From contig NZ_CP030840.1 of assembly GCF_003330725.1 (NCBI RefSeq), positions 5,332,001 to 5,396,000 of the forward strand: DNA of 64,000 nt, written 5' to 3'. Every line of letters starts with the position of its first letter. Position 1 is the first letter of the stretch. Under the pieces are notes generated by a model. The model worked only from the letters and a program-made list of their open reading frames with translations, had not been told where the DNA came from and searched no databases. This DNA comes from Acidisarcina polymorpha. GTDB taxonomy: Bacteria; Acidobacteriota; Terriglobia; Terriglobales; Acidobacteriaceae. The translations under genes were made by a program, and so were the position numbers. Below, one piece after another: positions 27,148 through 35,908 of the stretch.

Positions 27148-27591
27148 TCAGCTGCTGTGGGCAACTGCTTTTGAAACCGATTGTTCATTCACGGGGACAA
27201 CCGGTTTTTGCCGCTGCTTCTTATCTTCGTGCGAAATCAGCAGCGCTTCGAGCTGTCGAACCAGTTCAGAAGTGTTCATTGGCTTGACCAGCATTTCATC
27301 CGCACCGTCTTCGCTCCAATCGGAGCCGGGCAAAGGAAAAGCAGTCAACATGGCCACCGCAGGCTGGTACGTCGCGTTCTTGGCGGCGCGAACCACCTCA
27401 GTTCCAGCAGTCTCGCTTTCCATTCGCATGTCGGTGATGATCATGTGATAGGCGTTGGCACGAATCTTTAATTTCGCTTCCTTGGCCGAAGCCGCCGTCT
27501 CCACGTCAAAGCCATTCAGCTCGAGGACTGCTTTCAGCGTTAGCAGAACCGCAAGCTCATCATCTACCAGCAAAATACGCCGCTTGATCAA
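27148..27591 (-). CDS. Stand-alone response regulator receiver protein
   Basis: A single receiver domain: acidic pair in RRILLVDDELAV, phosphoacceptor Asp in MIITDMRM, Thr in AMLTAF and Lys in MLVKPMN. No output domain follows; the last 25 residues are polar. The TTG start at 27591 has GGAG seven bases upstream (27599-27602); a TTG seven codons further out has none. It likely relays a signal or inhibits a kinase by protein contact. It is divergent from mtaB. Confidence 0.82.
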   Translation of the reverse strand: MIKRRILLVDDELAVLLTLKAVLELNGFDVETAASAKEAKLKIRANAYHMIITDMRMESETAGTEVVRAAKNATYQPAVAMLTAFPLPGSDWSEDGADEMLVKPMNTSELVRQLEALLISHEDKKQRQKPVVPVNEQSVSKAVAHSS

Positions 27592-27707
27592 GGGAATGCT
27601 CCAGCAAATCAAAGTGCAGGAAGGTGGCCTACGTCACTCACTTCGTAACGAGGGCAGGGAGCCCAAAACCCGGGCCGGGTGCCTATCCGGTTGATAGACT
27701 GGTTAAG

Positions 27708-29111
27708 GTGGCAGAATATCACGTTGAGAACTTCGGATGCCGCGCGAGTCGCGCCGATGGCGAGGCAATCGCTTCCAGGCTGCGCGATTCCGGCGTCCGC
27801 GAGGCTGGTCAGCCAGGCTTGGCTGATGTGGTGATTGTCAATACATGCAGTGTTACGGAGGAAGCGGATAGGAGCGCTCGGGCTTATCTGCGCCGTATCC
27901 GTCGCGAAAATCCCAAGGCAAGAGTCGTCGTAACCGGCTGCTATGCGCAACGCGCGCCGGAAGAGTTGGCTGCCCTCCCCGGAGTCCATGCGGTTATCGG
28001 TAACAGTCATAAGTCCCGGGTTGTGGAAGCGGCGATCGCTCAAATCTCCAGTTCCGACAAAGGATCTGGGGCTTTCGTTCCCCTGAATTCGCTCCGGCCC
28101 TCGAGCATAGAATCGGGTGCAGCTTCAGTATCGATATGGCATGACCCTCTGTTCGCGCACTCAGAACTTGCCGCCTTGCCGTTCGCCTCCGACGCACATC
28201 AAACCCGGCCCAACTTGAAGATTCAGGATGGCTGCGGCAACCGGTGTTCTTTTTGCATTATTCCTACGACCCGGGGATCTAGCCGATCAGTCAACCTCAA
28301 GGAATGCTTGCGGGCGGTAGAAGGCTTCGCTGCTCAAGGCGGCCAAGAGTTGGTACTCTCCGGAATCAATCTTGGCCGCTGGGGCCGGGATCTTTCCCCC
28401 GCAACTCGACTGGAGGAATTGGTTGGCGCAATCCTTGAAAAGACGAGTTTGCCTCGGCTCCGAATCAGTTCCGTTGAGCCGATGGACTGGTCGGCCGATC
28501 TGATCGCTCTTTTCCGGATGCATGGTCAGGATCGAGGTGGCGGTGGTCCGCGCCTGGCGCGCCACGCTCATCTTCCCTTGCAGTCCGGGTCGGATGCGAT
28601 CCTGCGGGCGATGCATCGCCGCTATCGGCCCTGGCACTATGCGGCGAAGCTTGAGGAGATCCGATCCGCCTCTCCGGGAGCGGCGATCGGGGCGGATGTG
28701 ATGATCGGCTTTCCCGGTGAGACCGATAGCCTCTTTGCGCAGACTTACGACTTCATCGATCGATTGCCATTCACCTACTTGCATGTCTTCCCATTTTCGG
28801 CGCGCCCTGGCACTCAGGCCTTTGCCTGGCATCAGTCCACGCCTTCATCTGGCAACGCGGTGAAGGAGCGGAAGATCGCGTTGCGGAGACTGATCTCCAG
28901 AAAAAACGCGGAGTTCCGGGCGTCGTTGATCGGCTCCACTCTGTCGGTCGTGACACTCGCGGGCTCAAGCGCCTTTACGACCGAGGCGCTTTCGGATAAC
29001 TTCGTGAAGTTGATGGTCGAGGGGGCCTTCGCTCCGAACCGCTTGCTACGCGTTCGGATAGCAGCCATGACCCCTGACGGGTTGACTGGTGTGCCGGTTT
29101 CCGCATCGTAA
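27708..29111 (+). CDS. mtaB: tRNA threonylcarbamoyladenosine methylthiotransferase MtaB
   Basis: A radical SAM methylthiotransferase adding a methylthio group to t6A37 of tRNAs. The N-terminal UPF0004 cysteines are in YHVENFGCRASRADG, NTCSVTEEADRSARAYLRR and VTGCYAQR; the radical SAM motif is CGNRCSFCIIP, followed by TRGSSRS and LSGINLGRWG, which separates MtaB from MiaB and RimO. A C-terminal TRAM-like region follows. The GTG at 27708 gives 467 residues and places the conserved YHVENFGC right at the start; an ATG at 27624 adds 28 unconserved residues and would leave only 32 bases between divergent genes. Confidence 0.88.
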   Translation: MAEYHVENFGCRASRADGEAIASRLRDSGVREAGQPGLADVVIVNTCSVTEEADRSARAYLRRIRRENPKARVVVTGCYAQRAPEELAALPGVHAVIGNSHKSRVVEAAIAQISSSDKGSGAFVPLNSLRPSSIESGAASVSIWHDPLFAHSELAALPFASDAHQTRPNLKIQDGCGNRCSFCIIPTTRGSSRSVNLKECLRAVEGFAAQGGQELVLSGINLGRWGRDLSPATRLEELVGAILEKTSLPRLRISSVEPMDWSADLIALFRMHGQDRGGGGPRLARHAHLPLQSGSDAILRAMHRRYRPWHYAAKLEEIRSASPGAAIGADVMIGFPGETDSLFAQTYDFIDRLPFTYLHVFPFSARPGTQAFAWHQSTPSSGNAVKERKIALRRLISRKNAEFRASLIGSTLSVVTLAGSSAFTTEALSDNFVKLMVEGAFAPNRLLRVRIAAMTPDGLTGVPVSAS

Positions 29112-29159
29112 GAGGAGGTTAAGAAGGACGCCGCCGTTGGCTAGGAACTTGCCTCTAGC

Positions 29160-29168
29160 TGTTATACT
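29160..29168 (+). promoter_or_regulatory. Extended -10 promoter for infC
   Basis: TGT followed by TATACT fits an extended -10 element (TGn-TATAAT). The start would be near 29175, leaving a leader of about 33 bases that contains the Shine-Dalgarno. No convincing -35 was seen. Confidence 0.4.
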
Positions 29169-29207
29169 GATGAGGCGAGGCAAACGCCCTCGTGCCATGG
29201 AGGACTC

Positions 29208-29846
29208 ATCGACAAGCGTTCAGCAAAATCATTCATCCGTATTAACGAAAAGATCCGCGCCCGCGAAGTGCGCGTGATTGACGATGCCGGCAATCAGCTG
29301 GGCATCCTTCCTCCCTTCGAGGCTTTGAAAATCGCCCGGGAGCGCGGTCTAGACCTGGTGGAGGTCTCACCGAGCGCCGTGCCGCCAGTTTGTCGCATTC
29401 AGGATTACGGGAAGTTTCTTTACGAGAAAGACAAGAGCGACCGGGCCGCCCGCAAGAAGCAGAAGGTCATCGTCGTGAAAGAAGTCAAGTTCTCAGTCAC
29501 CGTTGACGAACATGATTACCAGACGAAAAAGAACCAGGCAGTCCGCTTCCTGACGGAAGGCGACAAAGTGAAAGCGTCGCTTCGTTTCAAAGGCCGTCAA
29601 ATGGCGCACCGCGAGCTGGGCTATGCGATCGTCAACCGGCTCATCCAGGACATCGGCGACAATGGGGTGGTTGAGTTCATGCCTCGCATGGAAGGGACGA
29701 CACTTCATGCCATTCTTGCCCCCGGCAAGAAAATCGAAGCGGCCAAGGCCAAAGCTGCTGCTCCGAAGCCGCCTGCGGCACAACCTCCTCTCAACGCGCA
29801 GCCGCCCGCGATAGCCGTCCAAGGCAGCACAGCACCGCAATCTTAG
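29208..29846 (+). CDS. infC: Translation initiation factor IF-3, AUC start
   Basis: IF-3 binds the 30S subunit and proofreads start-codon selection. The N-domain (RINEKIRAREVRVIDD, LEALKIARERGLDLVEVSP-like) and C-domain (RFKGRQMAHRELG, FMPRMEGTTLHAIL) are complete, with a proline/alanine-rich tail to 212 residues. The only ATG or GTG in frame (GTG 29268) would cut off the conserved RINEKIRARE segment. Reading back, GGAGG at 29199-29203 precedes an in-frame ATC at 29208, giving an N-terminus DKRSAKSFIRINE of the expected length. AUU/AUC starts are classic for infC and allow autoregulation. rpmI and rplT do not follow. Confidence 0.9.
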   Translation: MDKRSAKSFIRINEKIRAREVRVIDDAGNQLGILPPFEALKIARERGLDLVEVSPSAVPPVCRIQDYGKFLYEKDKSDRAARKKQKVIVVKEVKFSVTVDEHDYQTKKNQAVRFLTEGDKVKASLRFKGRQMAHRELGYAIVNRLIQDIGDNGVVEFMPRMEGTTLHAILAPGKKIEAAKAKAAAPKPPAAQPPLNAQPPAIAVQGSTAPQS

Positions 29847-29868
29847 CGAGCGGCAAATCAGCCGCTCG
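29847..29868 (+). terminator. Terminator-like hairpin after infC
   Basis: CGAGCGGC-AAATCA-GCCGCTCG, an 8-bp perfect stem starting immediately after the stop codon, followed by TTT. It explains why the transcript does not continue into the convergent neighbour. Confidence 0.7.
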
Positions 29869-29918
29869 TTTCCCTGAATACGCCCAAGCTTTAGAGCAGT
29901 AGCAAGGCAGCGTCCGCC

Positions 29919-31367
29919 TTAGAACGCGGCGCCCGCCGAGTTCGGCTGGTTGCTGACTATTTGCTTGCCGCCGCTATTGGCGACGACAAATCCCGGCCCG
30001 GGAGTGGCGAGCGGGTGATCGATGCTGGTCCAGAGAAAGACTCTGGCCGATCCAGTCCAAACCTGACTGAGTGCAACCGCTCCGGTTGAAACCGCTGGCG
30101 CTATCAGGTTGAAGCCGACTCTGTCCGGCAGCGCAATGAGGACCGGCCGCTCCAGGTAAAAAGCCAGCGACGATGCATCGGGATATTTCCCGTCGATCAC
30201 AACCAGGTCATTGGGGTTGAGCTCGGGACGGATGGCGTCGGCCAGGATCTGCGAGGAATAGCGGGGGGAGGCGAGGACCATTCCCACCTGGATCGCAACT
30301 ATGATGCCGGCCAGTGTCCCGGCAAGGAAGCAGTTGGCGATTCGGATGCGGCCTCGAAGACGATAGATCAAATGACCGGTAACTCCGGCCAGAAAGGCAA
30401 TTGCGGTGATCAACAAGGGGACTCGGCTGGACGGAGCATTGATGACCACGGATCGATGATGGACGCTGAAGAGCAGCGGTCCGTGTATGGCAAAGAAGGC
30501 CGCGCTCAGCGAGACCAGAAGACCGATCGCGAAGACGAACCATGCGATCCGACGGCCAATCGCCTGATCGGAAAAGGCTTCATTCCTGGTCAGCCAGCCG
30601 CCCAGCAGCAGAGCGAGCGGAGGTATGGGAGCAAGCCAGATGATCGCATCTGGGCGGCGCTCGAAAATGCCTGCGAAGAGGTAGGCACAGATTGCCCAGC
30701 CAGCCAGAAACCATTCCGCCTGGCGAGCCAGATCCGTCGTGCCGCGAACGATCCAACAGAGCAGAACAATTGCCAATGGCAAGAGGACGCCCGGCCAGCC
30801 TCCGGTAAGCAGGATCAGTGCGCATGCGGTTGCCGAGATGGCGATCGCGTTCCAGCCCTGAATCCGCTTGACGACCAGCAGTTCCCACAGCACGACAGCA
30901 ACCAGTGTTGTGCCGAGGCACAAAAACGGGGCCGACGTCAGATCGCGAGTTGTTAAGAACGTGGTCGGAATGGTGAGAAAGAAAAGCGCGGCATAAAAGC
31001 CTGCGGCATTCCAACCCAACAGTTTTCGTCCGAAATAAAAGAGGATGATCGCCAGGGCGAGGATGCACAGAGCGATCGGAAGCCGGGCTGACCAATCCGC
31101 CACACCAAAGATCCTGTAGCTTGCCGCGATACTCCAGTCGAGCGCCCGGGAGGAAGACCTGACTGGCACGCCGTTCACGAAGGGCGTCGTCCAGTCGCTT
31201 CGGTTGACCATCTCTCGCGCCATTTCAGCATGGATGGTGGCCACTCCGTCAGGCAGCGGAGGACGGCTCAGCGAAAAGCTGCCATAAAGGAGGAACCATA
31301 TCCCGAAAAGGGGTATCAGGAACTTCCACGCCAGGTTGATTCGTTTGCTTGGAATCTGGTCCTCCAC
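29919..31367 (-). CDS. GT-C (ArnT/PMT-like) membrane glycosyltransferase
   Basis: A 482-residue protein with about eleven helices. The first periplasmic loop has the DG...HAEMAREMVNRSDWTTPFVNGVP arrangement seen in ArnT-type transferases (residues about 40-65), followed by RLPIALCILALAIILF and TRDLTSAP. The C-terminal 110 residues are soluble (DAIRPELNPNDLVVIDGKYPDASSLAFYLERPV), matching the periplasmic domain of ArnT relatives. It probably moves a sugar from undecaprenyl phosphate to a surface glycolipid or protein. The start is GTG. It is divergent from a Rieske oxygenase by 67 bases. Confidence 0.72.
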   Translation of the reverse strand: MEDQIPSKRINLAWKFLIPLFGIWFLLYGSFSLSRPPLPDGVATIHAEMAREMVNRSDWTTPFVNGVPVRSSSRALDWSIAASYRIFGVADWSARLPIALCILALAIILFYFGRKLLGWNAAGFYAALFFLTIPTTFLTTRDLTSAPFLCLGTTLVAVVLWELLVVKRIQGWNAIAISATACALILLTGGWPGVLLPLAIVLLCWIVRGTTDLARQAEWFLAGWAICAYLFAGIFERRPDAIIWLAPIPPLALLLGGWLTRNEAFSDQAIGRRIAWFVFAIGLLVSLSAAFFAIHGPLLFSVHHRSVVINAPSSRVPLLITAIAFLAGVTGHLIYRLRGRIRIANCFLAGTLAGIIVAIQVGMVLASPRYSSQILADAIRPELNPNDLVVIDGKYPDASSLAFYLERPVLIALPDRVGFNLIAPAVSTGAVALSQVWTGSARVFLWTSIDHPLATPGPGFVVANSGGKQIVSNQPNSAGAAF

Positions 31368-31434
31368 GAGAGCTGGGCCTTCGGCGATTATAGTAGGGGC
31401 GTGCCCTGGAGTCCCGGATTGATAAAGTTGGAAT

Positions 31435-32547
31435 ATGGCGTCTGAAATTGCATCGTTGCCGATCTATCCGTCCGCGCCCACGGAGACGCCTGCCACCCAG
31501 TTGATTTATGACGACTGGTATCCGGCTCTGCGGAGTGAAGTGTTGGCCGGCAAGAAACTGGCAACTGCCACTCTGCTGGGAATTCCGATGGTGCTTGGGA
31601 GACGGAGCGATGGGCGAATTTTTGCGATGCGCGACAGCTGCCCGCATCGCGGGATTCCGTTGTCCTGTGGCTGGTTCGATGGCCGGCAGGTCACCTGCAA
31701 ATATCACGGATGGGCCTTTGAGCCAGTGACCGGCCAGTGTGAAGAAATTCCTTCACTGACGCCGAGCGATCCGCTCGATCCCCACAAGATTTATGCCGGG
31801 GCGTTTCCGTGCGAGGAGCGGGACGGGCATGCCTGGGTCTTCGTTCCCGGGCCCGGTCGCGGGCGAGTGACTTTGAGCGACGAGTTGCCCGTTATTCCCG
31901 AGACGCCGAAATTTGGAGCCAAGTATCGAAGCGCTCACCTGACCGCTGATCTGCCTTGCAACGTGGATCATGGCATCATCGGCCTCATGGATCCGGCGCA
32001 CGGGCCCTTTGTCCATCAGGCCTGGTGGTGGCGGGGGCGGCATAGTATCCATGAAAAGCAAAAGCACTTCGAGCCGATCCCGGAGGGGTTTCGAATGGCG
32101 ACCCACGCGCCGTCTGGTAATAGCGCCCCTTACAAGTTATTGGGTGTCTACGGCGAACCGATCACCACCACCATCGATTTTGTTCTGCCCAACCGCAGGT
32201 ATGAAACCATTCGTTGTGGTCAGAAGTGGTTTTCCAGTCTCACCACGGTGACGCCCACGGCAGCGAACCGCTGCCGGATCGATGTGGTGGCCGCCTGGAA
32301 TGTCTTCTACTACGTGCCGTTGGTGACCAGCATTGCCAAGTTCTTCGGCAACCGTTTTGTCCGGCAGGACCAGGAAACCATGATCCAGCAGGCGCAAGGA
32401 TTAAAGCATAACCCTTCGCTCATGTTGATCGATGATGCCGATCGTCCGGCAAAATGGTACTTTGCCCTAAAACAAGCTCGGCTGGAGGGCCGCTCCGCTT
32501 CGACCCACCCCATGCCGGGTCCGGTGACCCTGAAGTGGCGGAGCTAA
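31435..32547 (+). CDS. Rieske non-heme iron oxygenase
   Basis: A 370-residue Rieske oxygenase alpha-type subunit. The [2Fe-2S] ligands are Cys69-X-His71 (SCPHRG) and Cys88-X2-His91 (CKYHGW). The catalytic domain has a mononuclear-iron site in NVDHGIIGLMDPAHGPFVHQ. This resembles the pheophorbide-a-oxygenase/choline-monooxygenase branch more than ring-hydroxylating dioxygenases with a beta subunit. No ferredoxin or reductase gene is adjacent, so electrons come from elsewhere. Substrate unknown. It is followed at short distance by the S9 peptidase. Confidence 0.85.
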   Translation: MASEIASLPIYPSAPTETPATQLIYDDWYPALRSEVLAGKKLATATLLGIPMVLGRRSDGRIFAMRDSCPHRGIPLSCGWFDGRQVTCKYHGWAFEPVTGQCEEIPSLTPSDPLDPHKIYAGAFPCEERDGHAWVFVPGPGRGRVTLSDELPVIPETPKFGAKYRSAHLTADLPCNVDHGIIGLMDPAHGPFVHQAWWWRGRHSIHEKQKHFEPIPEGFRMATHAPSGNSAPYKLLGVYGEPITTTIDFVLPNRRYETIRCGQKWFSSLTTVTPTAANRCRIDVVAAWNVFYYVPLVTSIAKFFGNRFVRQDQETMIQQAQGLKHNPSLMLIDDADRPAKWYFALKQARLEGRSASTHPMPGPVTLKWRS

Positions 32548-32680
32548 AAACTCTGGATGAGGGATGAGTCTTCCATCACTTCATCTATATTGGTCATCTT
32601 CCACGCTCAATGCTTACCTGCGTTGCACCGCACAATCTCTATGGAAGAGTCTTTCCAATCGATCTAACCGGAGTTTCTCT

Positions 32681-34906
32681 TTGAAGGTCCTCATTGGCTT
32701 GTTGCTCTCGCTTCTTGCACCACTCCAAAATCCCTTTGCCGCCGAAGTTCAACGTCCGATCACGGTAGAAGACATATACGCTCACGGCAATCCCACGGGA
32801 TGGATGCCGGAGGAGTTGCAATGGTCTCCGGATGGCGCTCGAGTCACATTTCTTTCCTCAGACTCTGACCTAATGGAGTTGAATCCGAATAACGGTTCCA
32901 TCGGAACTCTGGTGAGCCATACCAAGCTCGGCTCGCTTGCGTCCAAAGCGGCAAACGAGAAAGACCGGGACCATCGCTCGCGCTATGGAATGTCCAGCTA
33001 TATCTGGGCGCCGGACTCCAAGCACATCCTCTTCGATAGTGATGGGCAGTTGTTCCTCTACTCTCTGGATAATGGCACGGCCATCGATGTGGCTTCTACT
33101 GGAGTAGGCAGCGGCGACGACCCGAAGTTTTCTCCGAACGGACAGTATCTCTCCTACGTGCGCGATCACAATCTTTTCGTCCACCGGTTCAAAGATCAGT
33201 CGGCCGAGGTTGCGCTGACAAATACGCATGATGAGGCGCTGCTGAACGGAGAGGTGGATTGGGTCTATCTGGAAGAACTTGACGTCCGAACCAACTATGT
33301 CTGGGCGCCCGATTCAGCCAGAGTCGCCTACCTTCAGATGAACGAAGAGAGCGTGCCCGAATATCCGATTACGGATTGGGTCCCCATACATGCCACTGTC
33401 GATCGCCAACGCTACCCGCAACCAGGCGACCCGAATCCGCAGGTTCGTCTCGGAGTGGTGAAGGCGCAGGGCGGCAAGACATTATGGATGAAACTACCGA
33501 TCAGTGAAGGGAATGACTATATTCCGCGCTTCGGCTGGGTGAATCCAGAGACCTTGTGGATTGAAATCCTCACCCGCGACCAAAAGCATCGCAGCATCTA
33601 TTTCGCCGATGCCCAGCATGGCGACGTGAGGCTGGCCTACTCAGAGCAGGATGAGAAGTTCCTCGATAACTACGATGTCGAGTTCAGCAGGGGGAATTTC
33701 TATCTATTGAGTTGGCGGGATGGGCACACTCACATCTATGACTACGCCTTCGACCAGGCGAATCCGCTGAGCGGCGCTGTCGCAGAACCATCGGCCCATC
33801 TGGTCAGACAGATTACGAGCGGCGATTTCGAAGTGACACATCTGGAGCCGGTCGTTGAAAACTCCCAAACAATCTTCTTTATCTCGAATGAAAGCGATCC
33901 TCGCGAAATGCAGGTCTGGGCGATCCAGACCGATGGTACCGGCAAACGCAGGCTCTCGACGTCCGCCGGCGTTCATTCACCAGTCTTCGCGCCATCCAGT
34001 TCCACGTTTATCGACACCGCTTCGGATCGGACAACGCCACCGAGAGTCGATCTTTGTCATGGTTCGGATTGTCGCCCGTTTTGGAAGTCGCAACCCCTGG
34101 AAGGAGTGACGATCACTGCGCCGGTATCTTTGCAGTTGACAGCAGCCGACAGCAAGACCACGCTCTATGCCGAACTGTTGCTGCCTTCAGGTGAGAAGCC
34201 TGCTTCCCTTCCACTCATCATGAATCCCTACGGTGGACCACACGCGCAGACCGTGCAAAACAGCTGGCGCAGCACGCAGGACCGCATGTGGGATCAGCTT
34301 TTATTGCAGCATGGCTTTGCGGTGCTGCGCGTCGATAATCGCGGCATGGGCGCGCGGGGACGCGACTTTGAGCAGGCTGCTTATCACAACTTCGGCCCAG
34401 TGCAGCTCGCCGATCAACTGGCTGCCCTCGATCAGGTGCTGGCGAAATATCCGCAGCTTGACAAGGACCGCCTCGGCTGGTGGGGATGGAGTTGGGGCGG
34501 GACCTTCACCCTGAATGCTATGACCCATTCGGACCGCTTTCGCGCTGGAGTTCCGGTAGCGCCGGTGACCGACTGGCGCAACTACGACTCGATCTATACC
34601 GAGCGATATATGGGACTGCCAGCGGAAAATGCGGACGGCTACCGAGACCAGTCGGTGGTGAACTCGGCGAGCCATCTGAAGGGTCATCTCTTGATTGCAC
34701 ACGGTACGGGCGATGACAACGTGCACCTCGCCAATACCATGCAGTTCATTCAGGCATTGATCGATGCCGACCTTCCCTATGACTACCAGGTATATCCACG
34801 AAAGACCCATTCGATCGCCGGAGCCGAAGCGCGGACACAGCTCTTCAACCGGATTCTCGCTCACTTTGAAACTTATCTAAAACCTGTCGCCGGGAGTGCG
34901 CCATGA
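32681..34906 (+). CDS. Secreted S9 family (DPP-IV type) peptidase
   Basis: A serine exopeptidase of the dipeptidyl-peptidase IV group. The TTG at 32681 has GGAG seven bases before it and gives a clean signal peptide: KVLIGLLLSLLAPL with a cleavage-like FAA-E; starting at ATG 32564 would bury this behind 39 residues. The eight-bladed propeller spans to about residue 480, with the substrate-binding double glutamate in VDWVYLEELDVRTNYVWAPD. The catalytic domain has the nucleophile in GWSWGGTF and the histidine near the end in KTHSI. Likely periplasmic, trimming dipeptides from peptide N-termini. Its stop overlaps the following MBL gene. Confidence 0.92.
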   Translation: MKVLIGLLLSLLAPLQNPFAAEVQRPITVEDIYAHGNPTGWMPEELQWSPDGARVTFLSSDSDLMELNPNNGSIGTLVSHTKLGSLASKAANEKDRDHRSRYGMSSYIWAPDSKHILFDSDGQLFLYSLDNGTAIDVASTGVGSGDDPKFSPNGQYLSYVRDHNLFVHRFKDQSAEVALTNTHDEALLNGEVDWVYLEELDVRTNYVWAPDSARVAYLQMNEESVPEYPITDWVPIHATVDRQRYPQPGDPNPQVRLGVVKAQGGKTLWMKLPISEGNDYIPRFGWVNPETLWIEILTRDQKHRSIYFADAQHGDVRLAYSEQDEKFLDNYDVEFSRGNFYLLSWRDGHTHIYDYAFDQANPLSGAVAEPSAHLVRQITSGDFEVTHLEPVVENSQTIFFISNESDPREMQVWAIQTDGTGKRRLSTSAGVHSPVFAPSSSTFIDTASDRTTPPRVDLCHGSDCRPFWKSQPLEGVTITAPVSLQLTAADSKTTLYAELLLPSGEKPASLPLIMNPYGGPHAQTVQNSWRSTQDRMWDQLLLQHGFAVLRVDNRGMGARGRDFEQAAYHNFGPVQLADQLAALDQVLAKYPQLDKDRLGWWGWSWGGTFTLNAMTHSDRFRAGVPVAPVTDWRNYDSIYTERYMGLPAENADGYRDQSVVNSASHLKGHLLIAHGTGDDNVHLANTMQFIQALIDADLPYDYQVYPRKTHSIAGAEARTQLFNRILAHFETYLKPVAGSAP

Positions 34907-35820
34907 ATGGCATGGAAAAGCATCCGGCAGAGCGTGCAGACACCGGGGAATTAATTCGCGGTCGAGCAACGCTCGGAAGCTTCGAGCTGATCGTTCTTAC
35001 CGACGGCACTTATCTGCTGGACGGCGGGGCCATGTTTGGCGTTGTGCCCAAGCCAATGTGGGAGAAGCGGGCGCCGGCCGATGTGCAAAACCGAATCCTG
35101 CTGGGCACGAACACCGTCGTCATCCGAACCGGTACGCACACGGTGGTGATTGAGACGGGGATCGGGAACAAGCTGCCCGACAAGCTCCGCGCAATCTTTG
35201 GCGCTAAACAGCTATTGCCTTCTTCATTCGCGGCGGCGGGCATTTCTTTCGATGAGATCGACATCGTCATCAATACCCATCTGCACTTCGATCACTGCGG
35301 ATGGAACACGACGCTCGCTGGCAATGGCGAGCTGGTCCCAACCTTTCCGAATGCCCGTTATTTTGCGCATCGTGGAGAAGTGGAGCACGGACGCCTTCAG
35401 CTTGAGCGCGACGCGGTCAGTTATCGAGGCGCAAATTACGATCCACTCCTCGAGAGCGGACAGATGACGCAACTAGACGGCGCTCCCGGGTCTGTCACCG
35501 AGATTGTTCCGGGTATCTCGGTGGAAGTGTATCCCGGACATACCGCCCAGTTGATGGCGGTCAACATCGACTCCAATGGTCACCGTGCTTGTTACATATC
35601 GGACTTGATCCCGACCACCGCTCATTTGGACACAACCTGGGTGATGGGCTATGACCTCGATCCGGTCGCTTGCATCGAGCAGCGGAAACGGTTTTATTCT
35701 CGGGCGATCCCGGAGCAGTGGCTGGTGCTGTTTACCCATGACCACCATACGCCGATGGGCTACATCGGATGGAATGAGAAGGGAAGACCTATGCTGCGGA
35801 TTGAACCCAAAGCCGAGTAG
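34903..35820 (+). CDS. MBL-fold metallo-hydrolase
   Basis: A 305-residue metallo-beta-lactamase fold hydrolase with the zinc motif NTHLHFDHCG (HxHxDH) near residue 125, a later histidine in VEVYPGHTAQL, the aspartate in ISDLIP and the last histidine in FTHDHHTPMG. This matches the AHL-lactonase/methyl-parathion hydrolase-like group, so a lactone or ester substrate is possible. The ATG overlaps the peptidase stop as ATGA, an operon arrangement. There is no signal peptide. It converges on the frameshifted ADOP permease. Confidence 0.85.
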   Translation: MNGMEKHPAERADTGELIRGRATLGSFELIVLTDGTYLLDGGAMFGVVPKPMWEKRAPADVQNRILLGTNTVVIRTGTHTVVIETGIGNKLPDKLRAIFGAKQLLPSSFAAAGISFDEIDIVINTHLHFDHCGWNTTLAGNGELVPTFPNARYFAHRGEVEHGRLQLERDAVSYRGANYDPLLESGQMTQLDGAPGSVTEIVPGISVEVYPGHTAQLMAVNIDSNGHRACYISDLIPTTAHLDTTWVMGYDLDPVACIEQRKRFYSRAIPEQWLVLFTHDHHTPMGYIGWNEKGRPMLRIEPKAE

Positions 35821-35908
35821 AGCATTGTTCCGTCACTGTGACTCGAATCAACGAAGCCTGAAGGTCTTACCCGAGGACAAGGACTGCGGAACGATTTTCG
35901 CTTTGGCG

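Noticed and set aside
26943-27188. 81-codon minus-strand frame before the methyltransferase
   Set aside because: It overlaps the end of the response regulator gene, lacks a ribosome site and has no recognisable motif.
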